Positions 1-5,826 of a stretch of DNA of 6,749 bases are shown here, piece by piece (position 1 is the first letter of the stretch; the number at the start of each line of letters is the position of its first letter). Origin of the DNA: an uncultured Clostridia bacterium. GTDB lineage: Bacteria; Bacillota; Clostridia; Oscillospirales; Ruminococcaceae. The translations under genes were made by a program, and so were the position numbers. Location of the stretch: positions 1 through 6,749 of the forward strand of contig CAMDZU010000075.1 in assembly GCA_945910715.1 (NCBI GenBank). The letters run 5' to 3'. Under the pieces are notes generated by a model. That model was not told the DNA's origin. It worked only from the letters and a program-made list of their open reading frames with translations, and ran no database searches.

Positions 1-802
1 AGTTAAGCGTGGGGAGAATTACCGTTGCAATAGCTCTCATTACGCCGTCGTAGTCGTTCATAAAGGTTACCGAATCGACAGGCTGCTCGTTGTTTGCATA
101 AGCCGCAACGTCGGAAACGGAGGTAAATCTTGTATCCTCGCCCTCAACCTTTGGAGTAAACTCCTCGTTTTTGTGTACAAGAATGTGTCCCTCGCTGTCA
201 AGGAGCATTGGGTATGCGTTTTCGGAAACTTTGATCGAGGAGCACTTTTCAATAAGCTGGTCAACGTAAAGGTCTGCGCCCACAACTCCGTAAAGGGCTC
301 CGTCTTTGTAAACTGCGCTTGCCACCGTAACAATCATTTTTCCCGTAAGATAGTCTATGTAAGGAGAAGTGCAGATTGATTTTCCTCCCGCCGCAACTGC
401 GTCAAGATACCAGTCACGCTTTGTAACGTCAAATTCGGGCGGCAGGTCAACCTCCTGCGTGAAAATCGTCACGTTTTCGGGGTATGCCATATAGGCCTCG
501 TAAACTGCGCCGTCTGAATTTTCACGGCCTATCTGTAAAATCTTCTGAGTAGTAGGCTTGTCCGCCTCTATTGCCGCAATGGTGCCGCCGCAGGAACGTA
601 TATTTTCCTCCTGTGCGCTTATCCAGCCGTCAAGGTCGCCGGAAGCCGCCTTCAATGCGTTTATCACCTTCTGACTGCTTTCCGCCTCAAAGGCGTTTTT
701 TGCCGCAAGAAAGGTAATTGCCGAGGTGATAATCATAATAACCGTCATTGAAAGACAGATGCTTGTTATCATTTTTTTGTCAATACCCATTTTCTTCTTC
801 AT
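1..802 (-). CDS. dCache-domain membrane sensor, probable methyl-accepting chemotaxis protein (N-terminal part, cut by window edge)
   Basis: Reading leftward from ATG at 802, an open frame of 267 codons runs off the window start without a stop. Residues 1-11 are Lys-rich, and about 12-33 form one hydrophobic membrane helix. The rest is extracytoplasmic and matches a dCache_1 sensor: RDWY at 129-132, SPYID at 146-150, TGKMIVTVA at 153-161 and GVVGADL at 172-178. R129, W131, Y132 and D176 have the spacing of the amino-acid-binding dCache motif, but the aromatic five residues before the Arg is Phe124, not Tyr. The family is usually followed by a second helix, HAMP and a methyl-accepting domain. 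That part is not in view, so a histidine kinase or GGDEF output remains possible. An in-frame stop at 833-835 with no start before 802 fixes this start as the furthest upstream ATG; the ribosome binding site is weak. It is divergent from the CHASE2 gene. Confidence 0.85.
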   Translation of the reverse strand, partial: MKKKMGIDKKMITSICLSMTVIMIITSAITFLAAKNAFEAESSQKVINALKAASGDLDGWISAQEENIRSCGGTIAAIEADKPTTQKILQIGRENSDGAVYEAYMAYPENVTIFTQEVDLPPEFDVTKRDWYLDAVAAGGKSICTSPYIDYLTGKMIVTVASAVYKDGALYGVVGADLYVDQLIEKCSSIKVSENAYPMLLDSEGHILVHKNEEFTPKVEGEDTRFTSVSDVAAYANNEQPVDSVTFMNDYDGVMRAIATVILPTLN

Positions 803-849
803 GCTGCACCATCCTGAATATAATTGTTTAGCTTACCATATTATTCATA

Positions 850-878
850 AGTATAGCACAATTGAAAATATATGTAAA
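850..878 (-). promoter_or_regulatory. Sigma-A promoter of the dCache sensor gene
   Basis: On the minus strand, TTTACA (878-873) is separated by 17 bp from TATACT (855-850). The -10 box is preceded by TGC, making an extended -10. Transcription would start near 843, leaving a leader of about 40 nt before the ATG at 802. It is a housekeeping-type promoter. I see no sigma-D (flagellar/chemotaxis) promoter in the spacer, although many chemoreceptor genes in Firmicutes use one. Confidence 0.75.
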
Positions 879-935
879 TACTTTTTTTGAATTTTTGGTC
901 GATTTTTTGGCTATTTTATTGCAAAATTTTTGTAC

Positions 936-948
936 TTTGCTATGCAAA
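936..948. promoter_or_regulatory. Short dyad at the -35 region of the CHASE2 promoter (possible operator)
   Basis: TTTGC (936-940) and GCAAA (944-948) are inverted around a 3-bp centre. The dyad covers the place where the -35 box of the rightward promoter would lie. Five-base arms arise easily by chance in such AT-rich DNA, so this is only a candidate binding site. Confidence 0.2.
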
Positions 949-969
949 ACCCAAAATGTATGATATAAT
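941..969 (+). promoter_or_regulatory. Extended -10 promoter of the CHASE2-FecR operon
   Basis: TATAAT at 964-969 is a perfect -10 box with TG at 961-962, giving the extended -10 form TGnTATAAT. The hexamer 17 bp upstream (TATGCA, 941-946) is a poor -35, which the extended -10 may compensate for or an activator may replace. Transcription would begin near 976, giving a short leader of about 27 nt. Confidence 0.65.
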
Positions 970-990
970 AAGGCATTATAGCAGATAAGA

Positions 991-996
991 GAGAGG
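991..996 (+). promoter_or_regulatory. Ribosome binding site that supports the GTG start at 1003
   Basis: GAGAGG at 991-996 lies 6 nt before GTG at 1003. The next in-frame ATG codons (codon 22 and later) lie inside or after the first membrane helix and lack such a site, so GTG is the likely start. Confidence 0.7.
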
Positions 997-1002
997 TTAT
1001 CC

Positions 1003-3051
1003 GTGAAAAACAATAACATATTACATAAAATCCTTAAGCTTGTTCCCCACATACTGCTTGTGCTTATGGCGGTAATCATTACAGTAACAGGCTTTCCCGG
1101 GGAGCTTGAAATTATGGCGGAGGACAATTTTTATCAGCGCCCCGACGTTATCCCAAGCAAAATAAAAATAATCGCCATTGACGAAACCTCCCTTGATAAG
1201 CTGGGACCCTATTCCCAATGGGACAGGAGCTATTTTGCGGAGCTTATTGAAATACTCAACTCAAATCAGGACGCAAAGCCCCTTGTAATCGGAATGGACG
1301 TTATTTTCTCGGGCACAAACAATTCCGAGGGCGATTCAAGGCTTGCGGCGGCGGCTGAAAAGGCAGGCAACGTAATTCTCGCCTCAAAGCTGGAAACGGA
1401 TACACGCATTGTACGCACCGAAAACGGCTACGGCGTTCAGTCCTGCGTCCGTGACAATATAACCGCCTACGAGCCGTTGTGCAGCGTGTCGGAATCGGGC
1501 TTTACCAACATTATCCTTGACGACGACGGCTATGTAAGGCGAGCCTACACCACCATACAATACGAGGGTGAAACCTACAAAAGCTTTTCCTATCTAATCG
1601 CCGAAAAAGCGGCTGAAAATCCCGATACATTGCTTACACTTCCGCAAGTAACGGAAATACGCTACACGGGAAAGCCCGGGAACTTTGAAACAATACCAAT
1701 GTCAAAGGTCCTTGACGGTACGGTGCCCGTGGGTTATTTTGCAGACAGCATTGTGCTTGTGGGCGCTCACGAGGAGGGTATGCTTGATTCCTACAAGGTG
1801 CCTATCGACCATTCTGCCGAAATGTACGGCGTTGAGTGCCACGCAAACGTAATATGGGCTTTCCTTGAGGGCAAAAGGATTTATACTCCCCCAAGGTGGG
1901 CTGAGGCGGCGACTGCAGGCGTAATTGCGGCGGTATTCTGCCTTGTAATGAGCAGGAAAAGGCTGCGCTTCGGAGTAATCGCCCTTGCTGTAATAACAGT
2001 TGGCTATCCCATAGCAGCAGCCATAATTTACAGCGCTTCAAGCCTGCGCTTATCCCTTTTGTACATTCCCCTTGGGACTGTAATTCAGTTCCTTGTGTTC
2101 CTGCTTATGCGGTATGTGGAGGTACAGAAAAAGCGTGCGGACGAAATGCAGAATATGCTTTTCTCAATGGCTGATTCAATGGCGGAGGCAATCGAGGGAC
2201 GTACTCCCTACAACGCAAACCATACCAAAAACGTTACAAGGCGGTGTATGGAAATGCTTGACTACATAAACCGTATGCACAAGGAAAAACGGAGCAGTCT
2301 GCATTTCTCAAAAAAGGACAAGAATCAGATGTACCTTGCGGCAATGCTCCACGACGTGGGCAAAATGGACGTGCCTCTTGAGGTTATGGACAAGCCCACA
2401 AAGCTTGGTCATCACGAAGCCCCTCTCCGCTCACGGCTTGAAATAATCACCCTGAAGCTGCAGAACGACGCCCTTTCGGGAAATATCCCAAGGGAGCTTG
2501 CAGAGGAGAAAATCGGGGAAATTAACCTATTTCTGGACAGACTTGGCAAGTACAACTGCGGCTGTAAGCTGGACGAGGAAAACTGGGAGTTTATCGACAG
2601 AATGTGCGCTTCGGTTTACCGCTCCCAAAGCGGCGAGGAAATCCCCTATTTATCGGCGGAGGAGGCGGCAGACCTGCATATCAGAGCAGGCACGCTTTCA
2701 GACGAGGAGCGGCATATAATGCAGAGCCACGTTGTATATACGGACAAAATACTTAAGCATATCAGCTTCGGAGCGGATTACGGAAACGTCCGTGAAATGG
2801 CGGCAAATCACCACGAGCTGCTTAACGCAAGGGGCTATCCCAACGGAATAGGCGCAGACAAGCTGGACGTAATGACAAGAATACTTACCATAATGGATAT
2901 TTACGATTCACTTATTGCGGACGACCGACCCTATAAAAAGGCAAAGCCCGTAAAGGTTGCCTTTGACATACTTGACGAGGAAGCGGAAGCAGGAAAAATC
3001 GACAAGGACCTGCTTGCAATTGCCAAGGAAATATGGTTTAAAGAAGAATAA
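1003..3051 (+). CDS. CHASE2-domain transmembrane HD-GYP protein, probable cyclic-di-GMP phosphodiesterase
   Basis: 682 residues. A membrane helix at about 13-31 is followed by an extracytoplasmic CHASE2 domain (about 40-297), recognised by KIKIIAIDETSLDKLG at 53-68, the AKPLVIGMDVIF segment at 91-102, SIVLVGAHEEGMLDSYKVP at 249-267 and GVECHANVIWAFLEG at 276-290. Three helices follow (about 300-316, 323-343, 349-371), then a charged linker. The cytoplasmic HD-GYP domain carries H407, HD at 450-451 with K454, H576, HHE at 603-605, GYP at 611-613, D632 and DRPYKKA at 641-647, so the metal ligands look intact. The usual Asp of HHExxDGxGYP is Asn608. About 95 residues (469-563) are inserted after DKPTKLG, just before the expected third His segment. 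HD-GYP proteins hydrolyse c-di-GMP; activity here is inferred. The CHASE2 ligand is unknown. First gene of an operon with the FecR protein 14 bp downstream. Confidence 0.9.
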   Translation: MKNNNILHKILKLVPHILLVLMAVIITVTGFPGELEIMAEDNFYQRPDVIPSKIKIIAIDETSLDKLGPYSQWDRSYFAELIEILNSNQDAKPLVIGMDVIFSGTNNSEGDSRLAAAAEKAGNVILASKLETDTRIVRTENGYGVQSCVRDNITAYEPLCSVSESGFTNIILDDDGYVRRAYTTIQYEGETYKSFSYLIAEKAAENPDTLLTLPQVTEIRYTGKPGNFETIPMSKVLDGTVPVGYFADSIVLVGAHEEGMLDSYKVPIDHSAEMYGVECHANVIWAFLEGKRIYTPPRWAEAATAGVIAAVFCLVMSRKRLRFGVIALAVITVGYPIAAAIIYSASSLRLSLLYIPLGTVIQFLVFLLMRYVEVQKKRADEMQNMLFSMADSMAEAIEGRTPYNANHTKNVTRRCMEMLDYINRMHKEKRSSLHFSKKDKNQMYLAAMLHDVGKMDVPLEVMDKPTKLGHHEAPLRSRLEIITLKLQNDALSGNIPRELAEEKIGEINLFLDRLGKYNCGCKLDEENWEFIDRMCASVYRSQSGEEIPYLSAEEAADLHIRAGTLSDEERHIMQSHVVYTDKILKHISFGADYGNVREMAANHHELLNARGYPNGIGADKLDVMTRILTIMDIYDSLIADDRPYKKAKPVKVAFDILDEEAEAGKIDKDLLAIAKEIWFKEE

Positions 3052-3065
3052 ACGGAGGAAATGAA

Positions 3066-4820
3066 ATGGAGAAGAAAGCAAATCTTAAGAAAATACTGCT
3101 TATTGCAATACCTGCTGCGGTGGTGGTAATAGCCGCCATAATTGCCGCTGTGCTGATTTTCGGCAATAAGGAGGAGGTTTACCGCCTTATCAGGATAAAC
3201 GGCTTTGAGGGCGGAGTCAGCGTTTACCGCAGCTCGCTTACTATGGACGCCTTTGACGGAATGCAGCTTATTTCCGAGGATACTGTGGAGGTGGGAAGCG
3301 AGGCCTTTCTTGAACTGCTTGCAGACGAGGACAAGCACATCTGCGCCGAGGAAAACACAGGCTTTACCCTTATTTCCACAGGCACAAGCGAAAGCGGCTA
3401 TCTGTGCGTAAACCTGCTTTACGGCAAGGGACTGTTCACCATTGACAACAAGCTTGGGGAAAATTCCTCCTTTGAGGTAAAAACCCCCAACGCTACCCTA
3501 AGCGTGCGTGGAACGTCCTTTTCCGTTGAATACGACATTTCAGCAGGCGAAACCAACGTTGAGGTGTATGAGGGAACAGTGTGGGCTTCCCACGACGGAA
3601 CAGAGGATATACTCAATGCAGGAGATACAATCGTTCTTACGGGAACAGATATGACAGAAACGGATTCAGGCGGAGATGATATACCTCAGCTTATTCCTCC
3701 CGAAGCAAGCAATGATTTACCTGTATTTATGCTGACCCATTACTTCCAAAACGTCCCCGACTACTGGAATTACACAGTGACAAAGCTGGAATACTACCCC
3801 TGCGAAACCTCTGTGGGAGAGTATATGACCTTATCTCTTGAAGGCTTTGACACTGATACTATGACCCCCCTTGAAAAGAGCGTTTATGATGTTTATTCGA
3901 CCTATACGGCGGCTCCTATCGGAATGGTGCAGTTTGAAGACGGAAACGCTATTCTGGAAGCCTACGCCGACAACGGCGATTACAGTTGCGGCGGCTTGTA
4001 CCCCAAGGATGTTTCCGTCTGGTTTGACGACGGAGACGACCACATTATTTCCTTAAACGACGGTACTGCCGGCGAAAGATTTGCTTTCTCAAAAGTAAAG
4101 CTGGACTGGGTATATGGTGAAATGTCAGAAGAAAACTGGCAGGAAACCGCTTCCTGCTTCCCCAGCATTAAGCGTGGCGACAGGGTTTACTCGCTTGTAG
4201 GCGTGACCTTTACGTTCTATAAGAACGACGGCAATGCTCCTTTGGGGGCAGTTGCCGATGAATCAAACGGCGGTTCGGGGGCGGAGCTTATTGAAACGGC
4301 GCCTATAGCAATGGAAATAACCAAGACCTACCGCTATTATATGCTTGCAAACAGCCCCGATGTTGAGCCGGGCGTAGAGGTGCTTATTTCCTCCGACAGC
4401 TACAACGGAGGCAACAACTTTGGTGCAGATTTTTTTGTAAATGACGGTTTAGAGCCTGACCCTGTCAGCAAGCTTGCGGTGGAAATAAGGGATTTGTACA
4501 TTAAGCCTCACGACGCAGAAATAGACGCTTTCTTCAACGCCAACAAGGACGCCGATTTAGCCGCCTTTGAAACGAACGGACAGTGCGCCTATACGGACGT
4601 AACGGACTGGTTCCCCGAAACAATCACTGTTTACGGCTCGGAGCGTGACTACATCTGCCGCATTGAAAAGGTGCAGATGAATAACCATGAAGATATCGTA
4701 TCGGTTGATGATGATTTCAGACCGGAGTTTTACCCCGAGGGCTATTACAGGAATATAGGCGGCGAATACTTCTGCTATGTAGGCGGAGTAAGATTTACCG
4801 TGTGGGGATATATTGAGTAG
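3066..4820 (+). CDS. Membrane-anchored FecR-domain protein with a duplicated C-terminal region
   Basis: 584 residues, started by ATG at 3066 with GGAGG at 3054-3058, 7 nt upstream; an ATG at 3061 is too close to it and out of frame. A Lys-rich N-terminus and one helix at about 10-32 anchor it, with the bulk predicted outside. Residues about 38-195 match the FecR domain, clearest at FEVKTPNATLSVRGTSFSV (136-154) and TNVEVYEGTVW (163-173). Unlike Gram-negative FecR, it has no TonB-receptor or ECF-sigma partner in view. An acidic linker at 195-215 leads to about 365 unrecognised residues that look like two diverged copies (about 224-386 and 420-581), each ending in a similar strand: GDRVYSLVGVTFTFY and GGEYFCYVGGVRFTVW. 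It is co-transcribed with the CHASE2-HD-GYP gene, and I infer that it acts with that sensor at the cell surface, perhaps as a ligand-binding or modulating subunit. The FecR call is firm; the function is open. Confidence 0.85.
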   Translation: MEKKANLKKILLIAIPAAVVVIAAIIAAVLIFGNKEEVYRLIRINGFEGGVSVYRSSLTMDAFDGMQLISEDTVEVGSEAFLELLADEDKHICAEENTGFTLISTGTSESGYLCVNLLYGKGLFTIDNKLGENSSFEVKTPNATLSVRGTSFSVEYDISAGETNVEVYEGTVWASHDGTEDILNAGDTIVLTGTDMTETDSGGDDIPQLIPPEASNDLPVFMLTHYFQNVPDYWNYTVTKLEYYPCETSVGEYMTLSLEGFDTDTMTPLEKSVYDVYSTYTAAPIGMVQFEDGNAILEAYADNGDYSCGGLYPKDVSVWFDDGDDHIISLNDGTAGERFAFSKVKLDWVYGEMSEENWQETASCFPSIKRGDRVYSLVGVTFTFYKNDGNAPLGAVADESNGGSGAELIETAPIAMEITKTYRYYMLANSPDVEPGVEVLISSDSYNGGNNFGADFFVNDGLEPDPVSKLAVEIRDLYIKPHDAEIDAFFNANKDADLAAFETNGQCAYTDVTDWFPETITVYGSERDYICRIEKVQMNNHEDIVSVDDDFRPEFYPEGYYRNIGGEYFCYVGGVRFTVWGYIE

Positions 4821-4904
4821 TTATCACCGACCTTGCACAAGCAGGGTCGGTACAGACTGTCGATAAACCCACGCACCGCAAAAATGCGGGTTCAAAGTGA
4901 TAAC
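4820..4904. other. 8-bp inverted repeat enclosing two hairpins (possible branched RNA structure)
   Basis: GTTATCAC at 4820-4827 is the exact reverse complement of GTGATAAC at 4897-4904. The left arm begins on the last base of the FecR stop codon. Inside lie the 28-bp repeat hairpin and a second hairpin, CCGCA (4876-4880), AAAA loop, TGCGG (4885-4889). The outer arm shares two bases (4826-4827) with the inner stem, so both could not be full length at once. The whole could fold as a three-way junction in the operon transcript; alternatively the arms could be ends of a small repeat element. Confidence 0.4.
4825..4852. repeat. 28-bp palindromic repeat, copy 1
   Basis: It is identical to 5002-5029. 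It folds into an 11-bp stem, ACCGACCTTGC (4826-4836) with GCAGGGTCGGT (4841-4851), including one T-G pair, closed by the loop ACAA. It starts 4 bp after the FecR stop codon. No T-run follows, so it is not a standard terminator by itself; it could protect the 3' end of the mRNA or be a dispersed REP-like unit. Confidence 0.75.
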
Positions 4905-4933
4905 AAAATTTTTCATAGATATCATTGCTTTTT

Positions 4934-4972
4934 ATTTCCGCAGCCGTAAAACGGCTGCGGAAATGCATTTTT
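4934..4972 (+). terminator. Rho-independent terminator of the CHASE2-FecR operon
   Basis: A 14-bp perfect stem (4934-4947 with 4951-4964; core CCGCAGCCGT/ACGGCTGCGG) has a 3-nt AAA loop and is followed, after GCA, by five Ts at 4968-4972. The T-run is on the plus strand only; the opposite side gives A-rich RNA, so it points rightward. It lies about 114 bp after the FecR stop codon, so the transcript carries a long structured 3' end. Confidence 0.75.
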
Positions 4973-4980
4973 GCTTACTG

Positions 4981-4999
4981 CGTCAACGCTCCCTTGACG
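4981..4999. repeat. Short inverted repeat CGTCAA-N7-TTGACG
   Basis: CGTCAA at 4981-4986 and TTGACG at 4994-4999 form a 6-bp dyad with a 7-bp centre, between the terminator and repeat copy 2. It may be part of the same structured element. TTGACG resembles a -35 box, but no -10 box lies 17 bp further on. Confidence 0.35.
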
Positions 5000-5001
5000 T
5001 A

Positions 5002-5029
5002 CACCGACCTTGCACAAGCAGGGTCGGTA
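5002..5029. repeat. 28-bp palindromic repeat, copy 2
   Basis: It is an exact copy of 4825-4852, shifted by 177 bp and in the same orientation, with the same 11-bp stem (5003-5013 with 5018-5028) and ACAA loop. It is followed by ATTCATTTT, which is somewhat T-rich, so this copy could act as a weak second terminator. The neighbouring sequences of the two copies differ, so the identity is confined to the hairpin unit. Confidence 0.75.
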
Positions 5030-5047
5030 TTCATTTTGAGGAGTATT

Positions 5048-5104
5048 ATGCAATTTTCTTCAAGGATATTGTCCGGCAAAGGATACAAAGGAACTTCTTG
5101 GTAA
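5048..5104 (+). CDS. Possible 18-residue small ORF (unproven)
   Basis: ATG at 5048 has GAGGAG at 5038-5043, 4 nt upstream, which is closer than ideal. The frame gives MQFSSRILSGKGYKGTSW and stops at TAA, 5102-5104. The peptide is basic and glycine-rich and ends in Trp. K14 and W18 have the K-x-x-x-W spacing seen in streptide-type precursors, but no radical SAM enzyme is in view and such spacing occurs by chance. No promoter is visible directly upstream; it would need read-through past the terminator. It could be a real small protein or simply noise in the spacer. Confidence 0.2.
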   Translation: MQFSSRILSGKGYKGTSW

Positions 5105-5129
5105 TAATCCACATATTTATTCAAGGTCT

Positions 5130-5158
5130 TTTTGTTAAATTGAAGAATTTTAACAAAA
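5130..5158. promoter_or_regulatory. 10-bp AT-rich dyad just upstream of the second operon promoter
   Basis: TTTTGTTAAA (5130-5139) and TTTAACAAAA (5149-5158) are perfect inverted arms around 9 bp. The dyad ends 3 bp before the -35 box at 5162. The position suits an activator or other regulator site; as RNA it would be only a weak hairpin. No regulator can be named. Confidence 0.35.
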
Positions 5159-5161
5159 CTA

Positions 5162-5190
5162 TTTACAACTAAAAGTTTCTGTGATAAAAT
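5162..5190 (+). promoter_or_regulatory. Sigma-A promoter of the CobU-like/pilT operon
   Basis: TTTACA (5162-5167), a 17-bp spacer and TAAAAT (5185-5190) with TGA directly before it form an extended -10 promoter. Its -35 box and spacing are the same as in the sensor-gene promoter at 850-878. Transcription would start near 5197, leaving a leader of about 64 nt before the ATG at 5261. Confidence 0.7.
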
Positions 5191-5241
5191 AAAATCAGCG
5201 CAGATATGCAATTTCGCCGCCGCAGACGGTGGATAAATATA

Positions 5242-5252
5242 CTGAAAGGAAA
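5242..5252 (+). promoter_or_regulatory. Ribosome-binding segment CTGAAAGGAAA, copy 1
   Basis: The 11-bp segment CTGAAAGGAAA ends 8 nt before the ATG of the CobU-like gene. The identical segment stands at the same distance before pilT (5808-5818), which supports both start codons and suggests that the two genes are translated at matched rates. Confidence 0.6.
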
Positions 5253-5260
5253 GAACGCAA

Positions 5261-5806
5261 ATGTCCAAGAATATCCTTATCACAGGCGGATCGTCCAGCG
5301 GAAAGAGCCGTTGGGCGGTGACAAACTTTTCCGCATGCGACTATGTTCTCTATCTGAGAGTGGCAAAAGCGGTTGACGCAGACACGCTTAAACGTATCGA
5401 ATACGGCAACAGGCAGAATATGGTTGAATGGGACATTGTCACTGATGTAACCGACGAGCCTGCCGAGAAAATCGGCGACCACAAGTTCGTCATCTTCGAC
5501 AGCCTCTACGCCTACACAAAGTCCTGCATTGCTGAAATGTGCCCCGACATCTCAATGCTTGACGAGGACAAGTCAAAGGCAATCGAAAGGCGTGTTATCG
5601 AGGACGTGGAGAAAATGCGGGACAAAATCGAGGAGCTTGACGGAAGCATGATTATCATTACTCTTGAAACAGGCTTCTCCGTTACACCAAGCGACCCCTC
5701 TCAGGCGGCTCTTCGCCGTATTCTCGGCATTATCAACCAGCGAATTGCCAACACCTCCAACGAAGTGTACTTCTCCGCAAGCGGAATCCAGTTCAAAATA
5801 AAATAA
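5261..5806 (+). CDS. CobU/CobP-like P-loop NTPase lacking the guanylylation histidine
   Basis: 181 residues, the normal length of CobU, the adenosylcobinamide kinase/adenosylcobinamide-phosphate guanylyltransferase. The family fold is clear in order: Walker A GGSSSGKS (9-16), YLRVAKAVDADTLKRI (31-46), a conserved Trp57, FVIFDSLYAY in the Walker B position (76-85), the ETGFSVTPSDPS segment (136-147), GIINQRIA (156-163), and NEVYFSASGIQFKIK at the C-terminus. In CobU the RI is followed by x-x-H-R-x-x-R-P, and the His receives GMP from GTP. Here the same-spaced stretch is RIEYGNRQNM, so His is Gly49, Arg is Asn50 and RP is NM. Transfer by the known mechanism should be lost, while nucleotide binding looks intact. 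No cobalamin gene is near; the gene precedes pilT by 20 bp in an apparent operon. A role beside PilT is inference. Automated annotation would probably call it cobU. Confidence 0.8.
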   Translation: MSKNILITGGSSSGKSRWAVTNFSACDYVLYLRVAKAVDADTLKRIEYGNRQNMVEWDIVTDVTDEPAEKIGDHKFVIFDSLYAYTKSCIAEMCPDISMLDEDKSKAIERRVIEDVEKMRDKIEELDGSMIIITLETGFSVTPSDPSQAALRRILGIINQRIANTSNEVYFSASGIQFKIK

Positions 5807-5807
5807 T

Positions 5808-5818
5808 CTGAAAGGAAA
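5808..5818 (+). promoter_or_regulatory. Ribosome-binding segment CTGAAAGGAAA, copy 2
   Basis: It is identical to 5242-5252 and ends 8 nt before the pilT ATG at 5827. It begins right after the stop codon of the CobU-like gene, showing tight operon packing with independent translation starts. Confidence 0.6.
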
Positions 5819-5826
5819 TACTCATC

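Larger units (their letters stand above)
4821..5260. other. 440-bp intergenic spacer, structured left half and AT-rich right half
   Basis: No convincing long gene lies here. Frames that stay open for about 90 codons on each strand cross several strong hairpins, lack a good ribosome binding site and resemble nothing I know. The left half (4821-5030) holds the repeat hairpins and the terminator, listed separately. The right half holds one possible 18-codon ORF, an AT-rich dyad, the promoter of the second operon and its leader of about 64 nt (5197-5260), in which I see no riboswitch that I recognise. Confidence 0.7.

Noticed and set aside
1003..4820. FecR/sigma-factor iron-uptake signalling locus
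   Set aside because: No ECF sigma factor or TonB-dependent receptor is present, and the partner gene is a CHASE2-HD-GYP sensor.
4885..4904. GCGGGTTCAAAG looks like a tRNA T-arm
   Set aside because: There is no matching T-stem, acceptor stem or anticodon arm around it, and the segment is better explained by the CCGCA/TGCGG hairpin.
4825..5029. CRISPR array from the two 28-bp repeats
   Set aside because: There are only two copies, 149 bp apart, with a terminator between them, and no cas genes in view. The spacing is far larger than CRISPR spacers.
4897..5172. Open frame of 91 codons on the plus strand in the spacer
   Set aside because: It runs through the terminator stem and repeat copy 2, has no ribosome binding site and resembles no known protein. 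The openness is most likely chance.
5197..5260. Cobalamin riboswitch before the CobU-like gene
   Set aside because: The leader is only about 64 nt, too short for one, and I see no B12-box-like sequence in it.
4975..5283. Open frame of 102 codons on the minus strand in the spacer
   Set aside because: It crosses the pilT operon promoter and the start of the CobU-like gene and has no family features.
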